In this document: piece by piece, positions 24,973-34,621 of the stretch
How the letters are laid out: each line of letters opens with the position of its first letter
Position numbering within the stretch: position 1 is the stretch's first letter
Virus record (IMG/VR): IMGVR_UViG_3300025138_000142
Location: 1-35,667 of that record
Length of the DNA: 35,667 bases
Reading direction: 5' to 3' (one strand)
Origin: a virus
Notes under the pieces: generated by a model
Database searches by the model: none
Told to the model about the DNA's origin: nothing
The model's input: only the letters and a program-made list of their open reading frames with translations
Position numbers and translations under genes: made by a program

Positions 24973-27900
24973 ATGCCAGGTTACGCTGAAGAAGTATACG
25001 ACTATATAGACTCTGAAGACTCAACTTTTAAAGATAAAGTTTCTAAAGAAGATTTTAAAACAGCTACAAAAGAAAAGTCTTATTCTGACGAGATATATGG
25101 TTACATGGCTGAACTAGATTCTAGCTTTAAAGATAAAATTGATGAGCAAGTATTTTTTGAAGCTATATCTGATGGATCAAAAAAACCAAAAGACAAAGAG
25201 GTTGTTAGCCAGTTTGATGTAAAAGATGAAGATTTATTTGATGAACAAACAGTTAATGATAAATTTAATCCATACATAGAAGCTTTAAGTAATCCTAATT
25301 ATAGAAGTGATAAAGTAACAGATGATAAATCTAGATTAGCAGAGTTAGCAAAAATAGAGTCTGACAAGCAAGAATTTTTACAACTAATAAATGATCCTGA
25401 TTCTAAAGATAAAATAAAAGCAGCTCAACTTTTAGAAAATTTATCAGCTAAGATGGCGCCTAGTGAAGAAGAGGTTGACGCAAAAGTAAAACAACAAAAA
25501 GATGCTTTACAAAATACTAACCTAACTCAACAGTCAGGAGGTAAGTTTGCTGGAACTTCTTTAATGTATGCATTAGCTGACAAAGAGAATAACAAAGATT
25601 TAATAAATAAATCTTTACCTAATCAGAAAAATAAAGATAGCTGGAGTAAGATGGCTTATGATGCTCAAGCTAAAAAGTGGTTAAAAGATCCAAATGATTT
25701 AAGTTCTGGTTATAAAGCTCAACCTGAAGGCACTAGTCTCAAAGGTAGAGACATGGGGCTTTGGAGTAAGAATGCAAAGAAAAAATCCAATGAAAAGTCA
25801 AATGCTTTTTACAGGCAGTACGAGGATATGGTTAACGACGTTACAGCTTCTGTTGGTTTAGGTGGTGTTACAAGTGATAAGTCAAAAGCTGATGAAAATA
25901 CTATATACCTTCCATCAATTGAGCAAGTAAAAGAAAATCCAGAAATTATTAATGACATTGTTTTAAGCCAAGAGTTGGTAGATAGAATAGGTAGAGATAA
26001 TTCTTATGCTCAAATAGCTGCTGATAATTTAGATAAAAAAGAAAATAGAGATGAAATAGATAGAGTTTTATCAGAGTTTGAGGATAAAGAAGGAGTAGGC
26101 CTATGGAATGATATTGTCAATATTACAGCTAGTCAAATAACAGTTGGTAATAAACATGCTTTAGAAAAAGCTTTTGGAAAAACAACAGATGAACTGTTTG
26201 GAATAGAAGAAAAAAGTAGAGATAAATACGAAGAGAATAAAAAAGATTTAAAAAGATTATTAGAGTTAAGTAAAGAAGGAGATGACTATAAAGCCTTAGG
26301 TATATTGAATAATATACAAAATCAAACAGCTGGCTTTCTTGCAGAAGAAAAAGTACTTAATGATTTAAAAAGAAAAATTGAATCTGATCCTAACGCTACT
26401 CAAGCAGACGTTGATGAGTTTAATAATATAAAAAACCGCTTACTTTTAAGTCAGAAAAATATTCAAGCTGATATAAAATACCTAGGCGACATGCAATTTG
26501 AAGGGGCTAATTCTCAAGAAATTATAGATAAAACACAAAAAACTTATAATTTTTTAGAAACTCAAGAAAATATATTAGCAAATAGTGGAGTAAGAATAAT
26601 GACTGGTTTAGGATCTTTATCAACAGAATTAAACACTGTTAACTTACTAGAACATGTTGGTGTTAAACTTAAAAACGAAGACGGATCTATAAATCAAGAG
26701 TGGGTTGAGTGGGGTAATGATGTGTTAGGAGAAACAGGTGGAGCTATTCTTACGGCAAAAATAGTTAAAGAAGTAGCAGAAGATAATGCTACAGACAAGC
26801 TTTTACAAAAAGCTTATAACTATGGTGAAGAATTATTAAACAGAAATAGACCACCTCAAAGATATGATGAAATAGAAGGAGTAGATCAAGCTATGAGATG
26901 GGGTGTTGATATGCTTACAGGGCAAATACTAAACACTGGCATGTCTATAGTTATACCAGGTGGTGGTGGCTTACTTTTATCTTCACTAAGTGAATCTGGT
27001 AACCAGATGCATGAGATGAAAAAAAGAATAGAAGGTGAAAAGTGGAACGAAAAAGAAGTTAAATATATAGACGATTTTAAAAAAGAATTTGGTTTTAATC
27101 CTTTAGGAGATGATGATACTTATAAGATAAAACCAGAAGATATAAACGCTTTACAGTTTTATGGAACAGCTGGGATATATGGTATAGCAGAATACGCTAG
27201 TGAAAAAATCACTTTAGGAAACTTTAAATTAGGAGCAAAAAATTTAAGAAAAGCTTTTGATTTAAGCAAAGGTATTAAAAAAGGTATGCCTATTACTAAT
27301 AAAATTAATCAAAGATGGATTAATTTAAGAGAAGCTGGTAAAGATTTTGCTAAAGGTATTCCTGGTGAATCACTTGGAGAAGGAGCAGTTACTTTATCTC
27401 AAAACGCTGCTGAAATATATATATTAGGAAATAAAGATGTTTCTATGCTTGATGGTGTTAATGAATCTATGATGTCAGGTTTAGTAATGTCAGGAACAAT
27501 GCAGTCACCTGGTTTACTTGCTCAAACTTATACTGCTTTTAGAGGTCCGGATGCCAACGCTAAAATAGCTAAGCGTGGAATGGAAATGCTTAATTTAAGT
27601 AATCAAATAGGTAAATTTGAAGCACAGCTAAAAGGATTAACCCCTCAGAGCGATAGTTACTCTGATATAGCTTCTGCTAAAAGACTAGCTGAAAATAGAC
27701 TACATAACTTAGCACAACAACAACTTGACAGCCAAAGTGAAACAAGAAAAAATATAGTTTCTTACACTAAGACAGATAGACAAGCATTAATTGATACTTA
27801 TAATGCCGAGCATAAAGTAAGAGCAGAGATAGACAGAATAAACGACAATACAGCTTTAGATCCTAAAGTAGCTGCTGAGCTAATAAACGAACAACAAGTT

Positions 27901-30900
27901 AAACTAGTAGGTTTAGAAGCTTTTAAAAATTCTGTAGTAGGTAATGCAGAATGGAACGCAGATAAAACTAGAGCTAGAAAGTTTTCAAATGCTTATAGAG
28001 CTAAAAACAATTTACTAGGTGAAGTTGAAATGGTTGTTGGTAACAACAATAAAGAAGCACTACAAGCAGGTTTAGATTATGTAGATACTAGAAAAGATTT
28101 AACTGCAGAAGAAAAGAACCAAGTTAAAGAACAAATGAAAATGACTTTTGAAGACGCTAAGAAAGCTTCAAGAGGTGATTCTACTGTTAATGGCTTTGCT
28201 TTTGGTGATAACTTAACTGTTGAAACTACTTCACCTGATGGTACTAAAACTACTAAAAAGCTAGATCTTCCAATGACCTTTGCTTTAAATAGAAGTAATA
28301 CCACTGTTCAATCACATGAAATAGGCCATCATACTTTATTCAAGCAGTTCATGGAAAATAATCCAGACGCCGTTGGTTTGGTTAAAGATCTTGAAAGCTA
28401 TGTTAAAAAGAATTATGGTAAAGCTTATGAAGTATTTTTAGAAACAAAAGAACTTTATGGTAAGTATGATTCAAAAGGTAATTTAACTAATTCTACTTTA
28501 GTAGCTGAAGAAAACCTAGCTAGACTAAGCGACTTCATGAGGCAAAATAATTTAGAAGCTGATAGAACCTTACACAATAAAATGTTTGGTAGATTTCAAA
28601 AGTTTAACGATGGATCTGGTCAAATAAAAACTGGTAAAGACGTGTTTGACATGTTAACTAGTTTTAATCAATCTTTTGAGACCGGAGAGCTAAGTGGCTT
28701 AACAAAGACTATAGCTGAAAGTGCTCCTGTTGTTTCTGAAACTAGCCAAGCTAAAAAGTCTATGACTAAAGCTGAGCAAAATAAAGTTGAAGATACTTTA
28801 AATGATGCTCCAGGTCAAAGAAATAAAGATGGTAAGTATACCATGACTAAGGCAGAGTGGCGTGCTGACAAGAACAGAGCTTTTAGTAAAGCTTATAATG
28901 CACTTATGAATGGTGATTTAGATGGTCTTATAATAGCTAAAATGGCTTCTGGTAAAGATATATTCGGTCAAGCTAGAGAAGAGTTTATAAGTGATGCTAG
29001 AGATAAGATAGGCCAGCATATGCTTAACTTTGATCCACAAATGCAAGACAGCTTGTTTGGTTGGGTTAATTCTTATATAAGTAGAAAAGTAGGTGATGTT
29101 GCTAAAAAAGCTAAGAGAGAAAAAGCTAAAACACCAGGTACTAAAATATCTACAGATCAAAAGCTAGGTGAAGAAGGTAGAACAGTTGCTGAAACTATTG
29201 AAGGTGATACAGCTAGTGATATAGAAGCCGCAGTTGATAGATCATTAAATGCTAAGAAAAAAGGTGTTGATAATCTTAGAACTAGACTAGGTATTGAAAA
29301 AGGTGGTAAGATATATAACAAAGTAGTTGATTCTGTTAAAAAAGTATTTGGAGCTAAACTACCTGAAGTATCTAATAAGAATTTCAAAGAAGCACTTAAA
29401 AAAGATTTTAATACTTTATTATTTAAAGATATTAAAAACGATATAGGAACTAGAGCTAAGTATAAAGAGTTTATTAAAGGTGATATAACTTTTAAAGACG
29501 CAGATGGCAATACAAAAACAATGCCGCGCTGGGAGATGTTGTATGATTATATATCACAGTCTACGTTCAATAAAAGATTTGAGCCGTTTATAGAGCCTCT
29601 AATCAACCCTGAGACTGGCAATCAAGCTAGGCCTGATAATAATCCTTTGTTTACTAAAAAGAAAATAACTAAAGAACAATGGGTTGAATACTTCTTAGGT
29701 GATAAAGTAGGTGCATCGACTAAAGGAACTAGAAAAGATGCTTTAGCTTCTGCTATAGCTCAAGAATTAGCTTTTGATGCTACAATGGAAACTATATCAG
29801 ATCCAGACATACAAGCTAGAATAAAAGATATTTACGAAACTCAAGGTTTAAGACAAGCTGAAAACTATTTAGAGCAAGTAGCTAAGGAGATAGATAGAAA
29901 ACCTGATAGTAAATTTAGTATAACTAAAAAACCTGTTGTAGAAAGATTACAAAAACACATGGAAGATTCTAAAGGTATTACACCTATTGAAGCTTTTGAT
30001 AATTTTTACAACAAACTAAATGAGAGCGACAAACAAGCTATTATAAGCGAAAGATCAGCTATAGAAAACATTTCTAAAAAAGAAGCAAAAAGATTTAATA
30101 GAAAAATAAAAGAACCTAAAGCTAAAAGAAAAGAAGAAAAGAAAGTTTTAGCTAGACAAGACCAAATAGTTGAAGAAGCAGGTTATAAACCTTTAGAAAG
30201 AAGAGGCGATGGTAGAGTTGATAGTATAAAATACCTAATGTCTAGTTTTTTTCCTAAACTATTTAAAACTTTTGGAGACGTATCTGGCAAGTTAATAAAA
30301 CCAAGCAATTGGTCGCCATCTGGAAATGAAGCATTTTCATATTACCCTGATGGTAGTTTAAAAGGAGGAGCAATAAAAAGAGCTCAGTTTTTTATAACAT
30401 CAGCTATTAAAACTATAAAAACAATTCCTGGAACTTTAAAAGCTATAGAAAAAGGTAATTTAGAAACTCTTGATACTGTTAAAAAACTTCAAAAAAATAC
30501 AGATTTAAAAAATTTACCAACTGAAAAAAAGAGTAATATAGAAATTGCTTTAAAAAACCAAAAAACAAAAGATTTAGATACAAATTTAAAAAATAGAGCT
30601 CAACATAAAAAAGGATCTATGGCATATCTTTCTCTTTTAAAAGAAATGTATGATGCTGACAACAACATGTTACCAGGTATTCAAGTTTTAAATTACAATC
30701 AAAATGCTAATGATGCCAGTTACAGGAATTTAGCTCAACTAATAGGTGTAGAGAATGGTATTGAAAAAGGTAGAGAAGAACACATATATCAAGCTGGACC
30801 ATGGAGCACTAGAGTTCTTCAAGCAATAACAGCTAAAAACCCTAAAGTTTTTGAAGCTTTTAATAAGTGGCAGGCAGATAATTATTATCAAGAAACTATA

Positions 30901-33900
30901 GCTGGAAAAAATAAAGAAGGTACAAGCTCTGAAAATTTAATTGATGGTACGTACACTATGCCAGATGGTTCCACTTGGGACTCTCAATCACAAGAGCATC
31001 CTATACTTAAAAAAGCTTTAGACGAAGCCATGGTAACTGGAGACTTTAGTAATGTTCCAAGTCCTGATATAAGAAAGTATAATGAAGTATTTCATTTAAA
31101 CCCTAATAATATGATTAGGGAAGGTATTAGCGATGCTACACGTTACAACGTTGAAGTAGCTGAAGACTTAAGAAATATACCAGAAGTTATAGAGTTGCAA
31201 GCAGAGTTAATATTCCTACAATTGTCAGGTCAAATAGATGCTGCCACTGCTAAAGGTTATTTAGAAGCTGGACTACCTATTGCTAAAGCAAAATTTTCAG
31301 TAACAAAAGATAATAAGAAAATGCTTAACGATAGTGGAGTTGTTGATACTTCTACTGAGTTAACAAACGCTGAAACTATTGAGCAAGCCGGAGTATTAGA
31401 TGATGCTTTGAACGTAGCTAGAAATCCTAAAGCACCTATTAAAAAGATTAGAGTATTTGATTTTGACGATACATTAGCCACTACTAAATCTGATGTTTTA
31501 TATACAGCTCCTGATGGAACTAATGGCAAGCTAAACGCAGAGGAGTTTGCTACACAAGGTAAAGAGCTGTTGGATCAAGGTTATAAATTTGATTTTTCTG
31601 AATTTAACAAAGTAACTAAAGGTAAGCCAGGTCCATTATTAGACATAGCTAAAAAAATACAAGCAGCAAGAGGAACAGAAGACGTGTTTGTATTAACCGC
31701 TAGAGCACCTGAAGCTCAAGCAGCTATTAAAGAATTTTTAGATAGTTTAGGATTAAATATACCTTTAAAGAATATAACTGGCTTAGGTAATTCAACTGGT
31801 GAAGCTAAAGCCCAATGGTTAGTAGGTAAAGCTGCTGAGGGTTATAATGATTTTTACTTTGCAGATGATGCTATGCAAAATGTTGATGCAGTTAAAAAAG
31901 CTATGTCAGTTTTAGATGTTAAATCTAAAGTGCAGCAAGCTAAAGCTAAATTTAGCAAGACAGTAGACAAAACTGTAAATGATATTATAGAGCATAAGAC
32001 TGGTATTAAATCTGAATCTGAATATTCTGATGTTAAAGCTAGATTAAAAGGTAGAAAAAAAGGTAGATTTGAAATGTTTATACCTCCATCAGCTGAAGAC
32101 TTTGTAGGTTTACTTTACAAAATGCTAGGTAAAGGTGAGATAGGTAATATGCAAATGGATTTTTTCAAAGAGCATTTACTTGATCCTTATGGTAGAGCAA
32201 TGGAAAACTTATCTCGTGACCAAAACAGAATGATCAACGATTTTAAAGCATTGAAAGATCAATTAGTTAAAGAAGGTTTAATTCCTAAAGACTTAAACAA
32301 AAAAGCTTTTGGTGAATATACTCTTCAAGATGTAGCTAGAGTATTAGCTTGGAATAAACAAGGCTTTGATATACCTGGTATTTCTAAATCTGATTTAAAA
32401 CAAATATTAGATTATGCTAAGAAAAACCCTGCTATTGACGTGTTTGCTCAAAACTTAATTGATATAAACAAAGGAGATGGTTACTCTGCTCCAAACGCTG
32501 ATTGGTTGGGTGGTACAATATCTACAGACTTATTAGATGGTTTAAGAACTGGCAAGCGAAGTAAGTATTTGCAGCAGTGGCAAGAGAATGTTGATTTAAT
32601 ATTCTCACCTAAGAACTTAAACAAGATGGAAGCAGCTTTTGGTACTAAGTACAGAGAAGCTATGGAAGACATGTTAGGTAGAATGAAGTCTGGTAGAAAC
32701 AGATCTAACAAAATGGGTAGATTAGAAAACAGGTTGCTAGATTATATTAATAACTCTGTTGGTACAGTAATGTTCTTCAACATGAGATCTGCTTTACTTC
32801 AAACTATATCAGCTGTTAACTTTATAGATTTTGGCAGCAACAATGTATTTAGAGCTGCTAAAGCATTTGCTAATCAACCTCAATACTGGAAAGATTTTAT
32901 GGAGTTAATGAACTCTGAGTTTTTAGTTGAAAGACGTAATGGATTAAAGTTAAATGTTAGTGAATCTGAAATAGCTGATGCTGCTGCTACTAGCAAGAAC
33001 AAAGCTAAAGCTGCTGTTGCTTATATACTTCAAAAAGGTTATTTACCTACTCAGTTTGCTGATAGTTTTGCTATTGCTTCAGGTGGTGCTACTTTCTATA
33101 GAAATAGAATAGATGCTTTAATGAAAGAAGGCATGAGTGAAGCTGATGCTAAAAAACAAGCATTTTTAGAGTTTAGAGAAATAGCAGAAGAATCACAGCA
33201 GTCTTCTAGACCTGATAGAGTATCTCAACAGCAAGCTAGTGTATTAGGTAGATTGATATTAGCTTTTCAAAATACACCTATGCAAATGAATAGGCTTGGT
33301 AAAAAAGCTTTCTTAGATTTAAAAAATAGAAGAAAAAGACCAGGTATGACACAGTTTCAAAGTGATATGAGTAATGCTTCAAGAGTAACTTACTATTTTG
33401 CTGTTCAAAGTGCTATATTCAGTGCGTTACAACAAGCTTTATTTGCTTTAGCATTTGATGACGAAGAAGAAGAAGCTGAAAAAGAAAGATATTATAATGT
33501 AGCTAACGGCATGTTAAATACTTTCTTAAATGGCACGGGCATGGTAGGTGTTGCTGCATCTACATTAATATCTGTAGGTAGAAAAGTTTATAAAGAGTCT
33601 GCTAAAGAAGGCCAGTTTCCTGGTCCTAACTACGAAGATGCTGCAAATGAAATGTTAAACTTCTCACCACCAATAGATATTAAATTAAGTAAGTTAAGAC
33701 AAGCTGGTTTAACTTGGAAGTATGAAGGATATAAACATGATGAAGCTAATTGGGGTATAGATGATCCTGCTTATAAATCAGCTGCCTATGTAATATCAGG
33801 GCTAACTAATGTTCCACTTGATAGATTAATTTCTAAATCAGAAAATGTTAGAAGTGCTATTGAAGATGAGCAACAAAATTGGAAAAGAGTTTCTTTAATA

Positions 33901-34215
33901 CTAGGATGGAGAGATTATCAATTAAACTCTACTGAACAAAGAAAAGAATATGTCACATCGCAGAAGGAAGCTAAATCAGCTTATAGAAAAAAGATGAAAG
34001 ACAAAGGCAAAAGACAATATAAGCCTAAGAATCTAATGACAATTAAACAGTTTGAAGAAGAGAAAATAGAAAAACAAAGAATTAAATATAAGAAATTAAA
34101 TCAAGCAGAACAAGTAAGAAAACTAGATAGTCTAGGCTTGTCAAAGAAACAGATAAAGTCTTTAAAATACGAAAAAGATAGAGTAGCAAAACTTATACAA
34201 TTAATGAACAAATGA
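24973..34215 (+). CDS. Giant multi-domain internal virion protein, 3080 aa
   Basis: This is the largest gene here and probably an ejected virion protein. Parts by residue: 4-65 two copies of a 33-residue helical repeat (DYIDSEDSTFKDK / GYMAELDSSFKDK). 650-690 and 740-850 hydrophobic and Gly-rich stretches (SIVIPGGGGLLLSSL). 1115-1120 HEIGHH, a zincin motif, with a possible third ligand Glu at 1179/1180. 1300-1416 a stretch like sigma-70 regions 2 and 3. 2159-2310 a HAD phosphatase domain with DFDDT (D2163, D2165), VLTAR (T2242), K2279 or K2286, and FADD (D2298). 2597-2616 and 2803-2832 hydrophobic helices, then a conserved-looking C-terminus (LILGWRDYQLN). KFSxT motifs at 1647, 2107 and 2326 separate these parts. 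No RNA polymerase DxDGD motif was found. Its stop overlaps the next start (ATGA). Confidence 0.85.
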   Translation: MPGYAEEVYDYIDSEDSTFKDKVSKEDFKTATKEKSYSDEIYGYMAELDSSFKDKIDEQVFFEAISDGSKKPKDKEVVSQFDVKDEDLFDEQTVNDKFNPYIEALSNPNYRSDKVTDDKSRLAELAKIESDKQEFLQLINDPDSKDKIKAAQLLENLSAKMAPSEEEVDAKVKQQKDALQNTNLTQQSGGKFAGTSLMYALADKENNKDLINKSLPNQKNKDSWSKMAYDAQAKKWLKDPNDLSSGYKAQPEGTSLKGRDMGLWSKNAKKKSNEKSNAFYRQYEDMVNDVTASVGLGGVTSDKSKADENTIYLPSIEQVKENPEIINDIVLSQELVDRIGRDNSYAQIAADNLDKKENRDEIDRVLSEFEDKEGVGLWNDIVNITASQITVGNKHALEKAFGKTTDELFGIEEKSRDKYEENKKDLKRLLELSKEGDDYKALGILNNIQNQTAGFLAEEKVLNDLKRKIESDPNATQADVDEFNNIKNRLLLSQKNIQADIKYLGDMQFEGANSQEIIDKTQKTYNFLETQENILANSGVRIMTGLGSLSTELNTVNLLEHVGVKLKNEDGSINQEWVEWGNDVLGETGGAILTAKIVKEVAEDNATDKLLQKAYNYGEELLNRNRPPQRYDEIEGVDQAMRWGVDMLTGQILNTGMSIVIPGGGGLLLSSLSESGNQMHEMKKRIEGEKWNEKEVKYIDDFKKEFGFNPLGDDDTYKIKPEDINALQFYGTAGIYGIAEYASEKITLGNFKLGAKNLRKAFDLSKGIKKGMPITNKINQRWINLREAGKDFAKGIPGESLGEGAVTLSQNAAEIYILGNKDVSMLDGVNESMMSGLVMSGTMQSPGLLAQTYTAFRGPDANAKIAKRGMEMLNLSNQIGKFEAQLKGLTPQSDSYSDIASAKRLAENRLHNLAQQQLDSQSETRKNIVSYTKTDRQALIDTYNAEHKVRAEIDRINDNTALDPKVAAELINEQQVKLVGLEAFKNSVVGNAEWNADKTRARKFSNAYRAKNNLLGEVEMVVGNNNKEALQAGLDYVDTRKDLTAEEKNQVKEQMKMTFEDAKKASRGDSTVNGFAFGDNLTVETTSPDGTKTTKKLDLPMTFALNRSNTTVQSHEIGHHTLFKQFMENNPDAVGLVKDLESYVKKNYGKAYEVFLETKELYGKYDSKGNLTNSTLVAEENLARLSDFMRQNNLEADRTLHNKMFGRFQKFNDGSGQIKTGKDVFDMLTSFNQSFETGELSGLTKTIAESAPVVSETSQAKKSMTKAEQNKVEDTLNDAPGQRNKDGKYTMTKAEWRADKNRAFSKAYNALMNGDLDGLIIAKMASGKDIFGQAREEFISDARDKIGQHMLNFDPQMQDSLFGWVNSYISRKVGDVAKKAKREKAKTPGTKISTDQKLGEEGRTVAETIEGDTASDIEAAVDRSLNAKKKGVDNLRTRLGIEKGGKIYNKVVDSVKKVFGAKLPEVSNKNFKEALKKDFNTLLFKDIKNDIGTRAKYKEFIKGDITFKDADGNTKTMPRWEMLYDYISQSTFNKRFEPFIEPLINPETGNQARPDNNPLFTKKKITKEQWVEYFLGDKVGASTKGTRKDALASAIAQELAFDATMETISDPDIQARIKDIYETQGLRQAENYLEQVAKEIDRKPDSKFSITKKPVVERLQKHMEDSKGITPIEAFDNFYNKLNESDKQAIISERSAIENISKKEAKRFNRKIKEPKAKRKEEKKVLARQDQIVEEAGYKPLERRGDGRVDSIKYLMSSFFPKLFKTFGDVSGKLIKPSNWSPSGNEAFSYYPDGSLKGGAIKRAQFFITSAIKTIKTIPGTLKAIEKGNLETLDTVKKLQKNTDLKNLPTEKKSNIEIALKNQKTKDLDTNLKNRAQHKKGSMAYLSLLKEMYDADNNMLPGIQVLNYNQNANDASYRNLAQLIGVENGIEKGREEHIYQAGPWSTRVLQAITAKNPKVFEAFNKWQADNYYQETIAGKNKEGTSSENLIDGTYTMPDGSTWDSQSQEHPILKKALDEAMVTGDFSNVPSPDIRKYNEVFHLNPNNMIREGISDATRYNVEVAEDLRNIPEVIELQAELIFLQLSGQIDAATAKGYLEAGLPIAKAKFSVTKDNKKMLNDSGVVDTSTELTNAETIEQAGVLDDALNVARNPKAPIKKIRVFDFDDTLATTKSDVLYTAPDGTNGKLNAEEFATQGKELLDQGYKFDFSEFNKVTKGKPGPLLDIAKKIQAARGTEDVFVLTARAPEAQAAIKEFLDSLGLNIPLKNITGLGNSTGEAKAQWLVGKAAEGYNDFYFADDAMQNVDAVKKAMSVLDVKSKVQQAKAKFSKTVDKTVNDIIEHKTGIKSESEYSDVKARLKGRKKGRFEMFIPPSAEDFVGLLYKMLGKGEIGNMQMDFFKEHLLDPYGRAMENLSRDQNRMINDFKALKDQLVKEGLIPKDLNKKAFGEYTLQDVARVLAWNKQGFDIPGISKSDLKQILDYAKKNPAIDVFAQNLIDINKGDGYSAPNADWLGGTISTDLLDGLRTGKRSKYLQQWQENVDLIFSPKNLNKMEAAFGTKYREAMEDMLGRMKSGRNRSNKMGRLENRLLDYINNSVGTVMFFNMRSALLQTISAVNFIDFGSNNVFRAAKAFANQPQYWKDFMELMNSEFLVERRNGLKLNVSESEIADAAATSKNKAKAAVAYILQKGYLPTQFADSFAIASGGATFYRNRIDALMKEGMSEADAKKQAFLEFREIAEESQQSSRPDRVSQQQASVLGRLILAFQNTPMQMNRLGKKAFLDLKNRRKRPGMTQFQSDMSNASRVTYYFAVQSAIFSALQQALFALAFDDEEEEAEKERYYNVANGMLNTFLNGTGMVGVAASTLISVGRKVYKESAKEGQFPGPNYEDAANEMLNFSPPIDIKLSKLRQAGLTWKYEGYKHDEANWGIDDPAYKSAAYVISGLTNVPLDRLISKSENVRSAIEDEQQNWKRVSLILGWRDYQLNSTEQRKEYVTSQKEAKSAYRKKMKDKGKRQYKPKNLMTIKQFEEEKIEKQRIKYKKLNQAEQVRKLDSLGLSKKQIKSLKYEKDRVAKLIQLMNK

Positions 34216-34619
34216 AAATATCAGAAAGCACAGAGTTTAAAATAGATTTAAAAACAGTTATTGGAATAGTAATGTTAACAACAACTTTAGTTGGTATGTA
34301 TTATAAACTACAAGAAGATATAGCTTTAGCAAAGACGCTTCCGCCAGTAGAAGTTACTCGCTTAGAATATGAGTTGAAAGAGGAGTGGAATGAAGAAATG
34401 ATATTACAACTTAAAGATAAAGTTGAAATGCTTGAAGAAACAAACTACATATTAAAAGAAGAAATTAAAATAACATCAGACATGTTACAAGATGGAACAG
34501 AGGCTGATGGTAAATTTGAAGAACTTCAAAGACAATTAGAAGAATTAGAAAATAAAAAACCTAGTACTAGAGTTATAGTAAAAGAGGTTAAAGTAGATAA
34601 AAAAGGAAGAAAATTATAA
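34212..34619 (+). CDS. Membrane-anchored coiled-coil protein, spanin-like (copy B)
   Basis: The 135-residue product is a paralogue of the protein at 1788: about 111 of 135 residues agree by eye, with one residue fewer at the end and no internal gap. The membrane helix (13-31), the LPPVEV.RLEYELKE stretch, and the basic VKVDKKGRK end are all kept. Changes are mostly conservative and spread through the coiled coil, so both copies appear to be under selection. It starts inside the stop of the giant gene (ATGA), so it is coupled to it, whereas copy A is coupled to the endolysin. It may act in lysis, or in membrane passage of ejected proteins. No lysis gene lies beside it. Confidence 0.85.
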   Translation: MKISESTEFKIDLKTVIGIVMLTTTLVGMYYKLQEDIALAKTLPPVEVTRLEYELKEEWNEEMILQLKDKVEMLEETNYILKEEIKITSDMLQDGTEADGKFEELQRQLEELENKKPSTRVIVKEVKVDKKGRKL

Positions 34620-34621
34620 TC

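Noticed and set aside
24973-34215. RNA polymerase active-site motif (DxDGD) in the giant protein
   Set aside because: The only similar sequence, DFDDT, belongs to a complete HAD motif set; no DxDGD was found.
1788-34619. Direct terminal repeats of the genome as the source of the two spanin-like copies
   Set aside because: The copies differ at many codons and the flanking genes differ, so they are diverged paralogues and not physical genome-end repeats.
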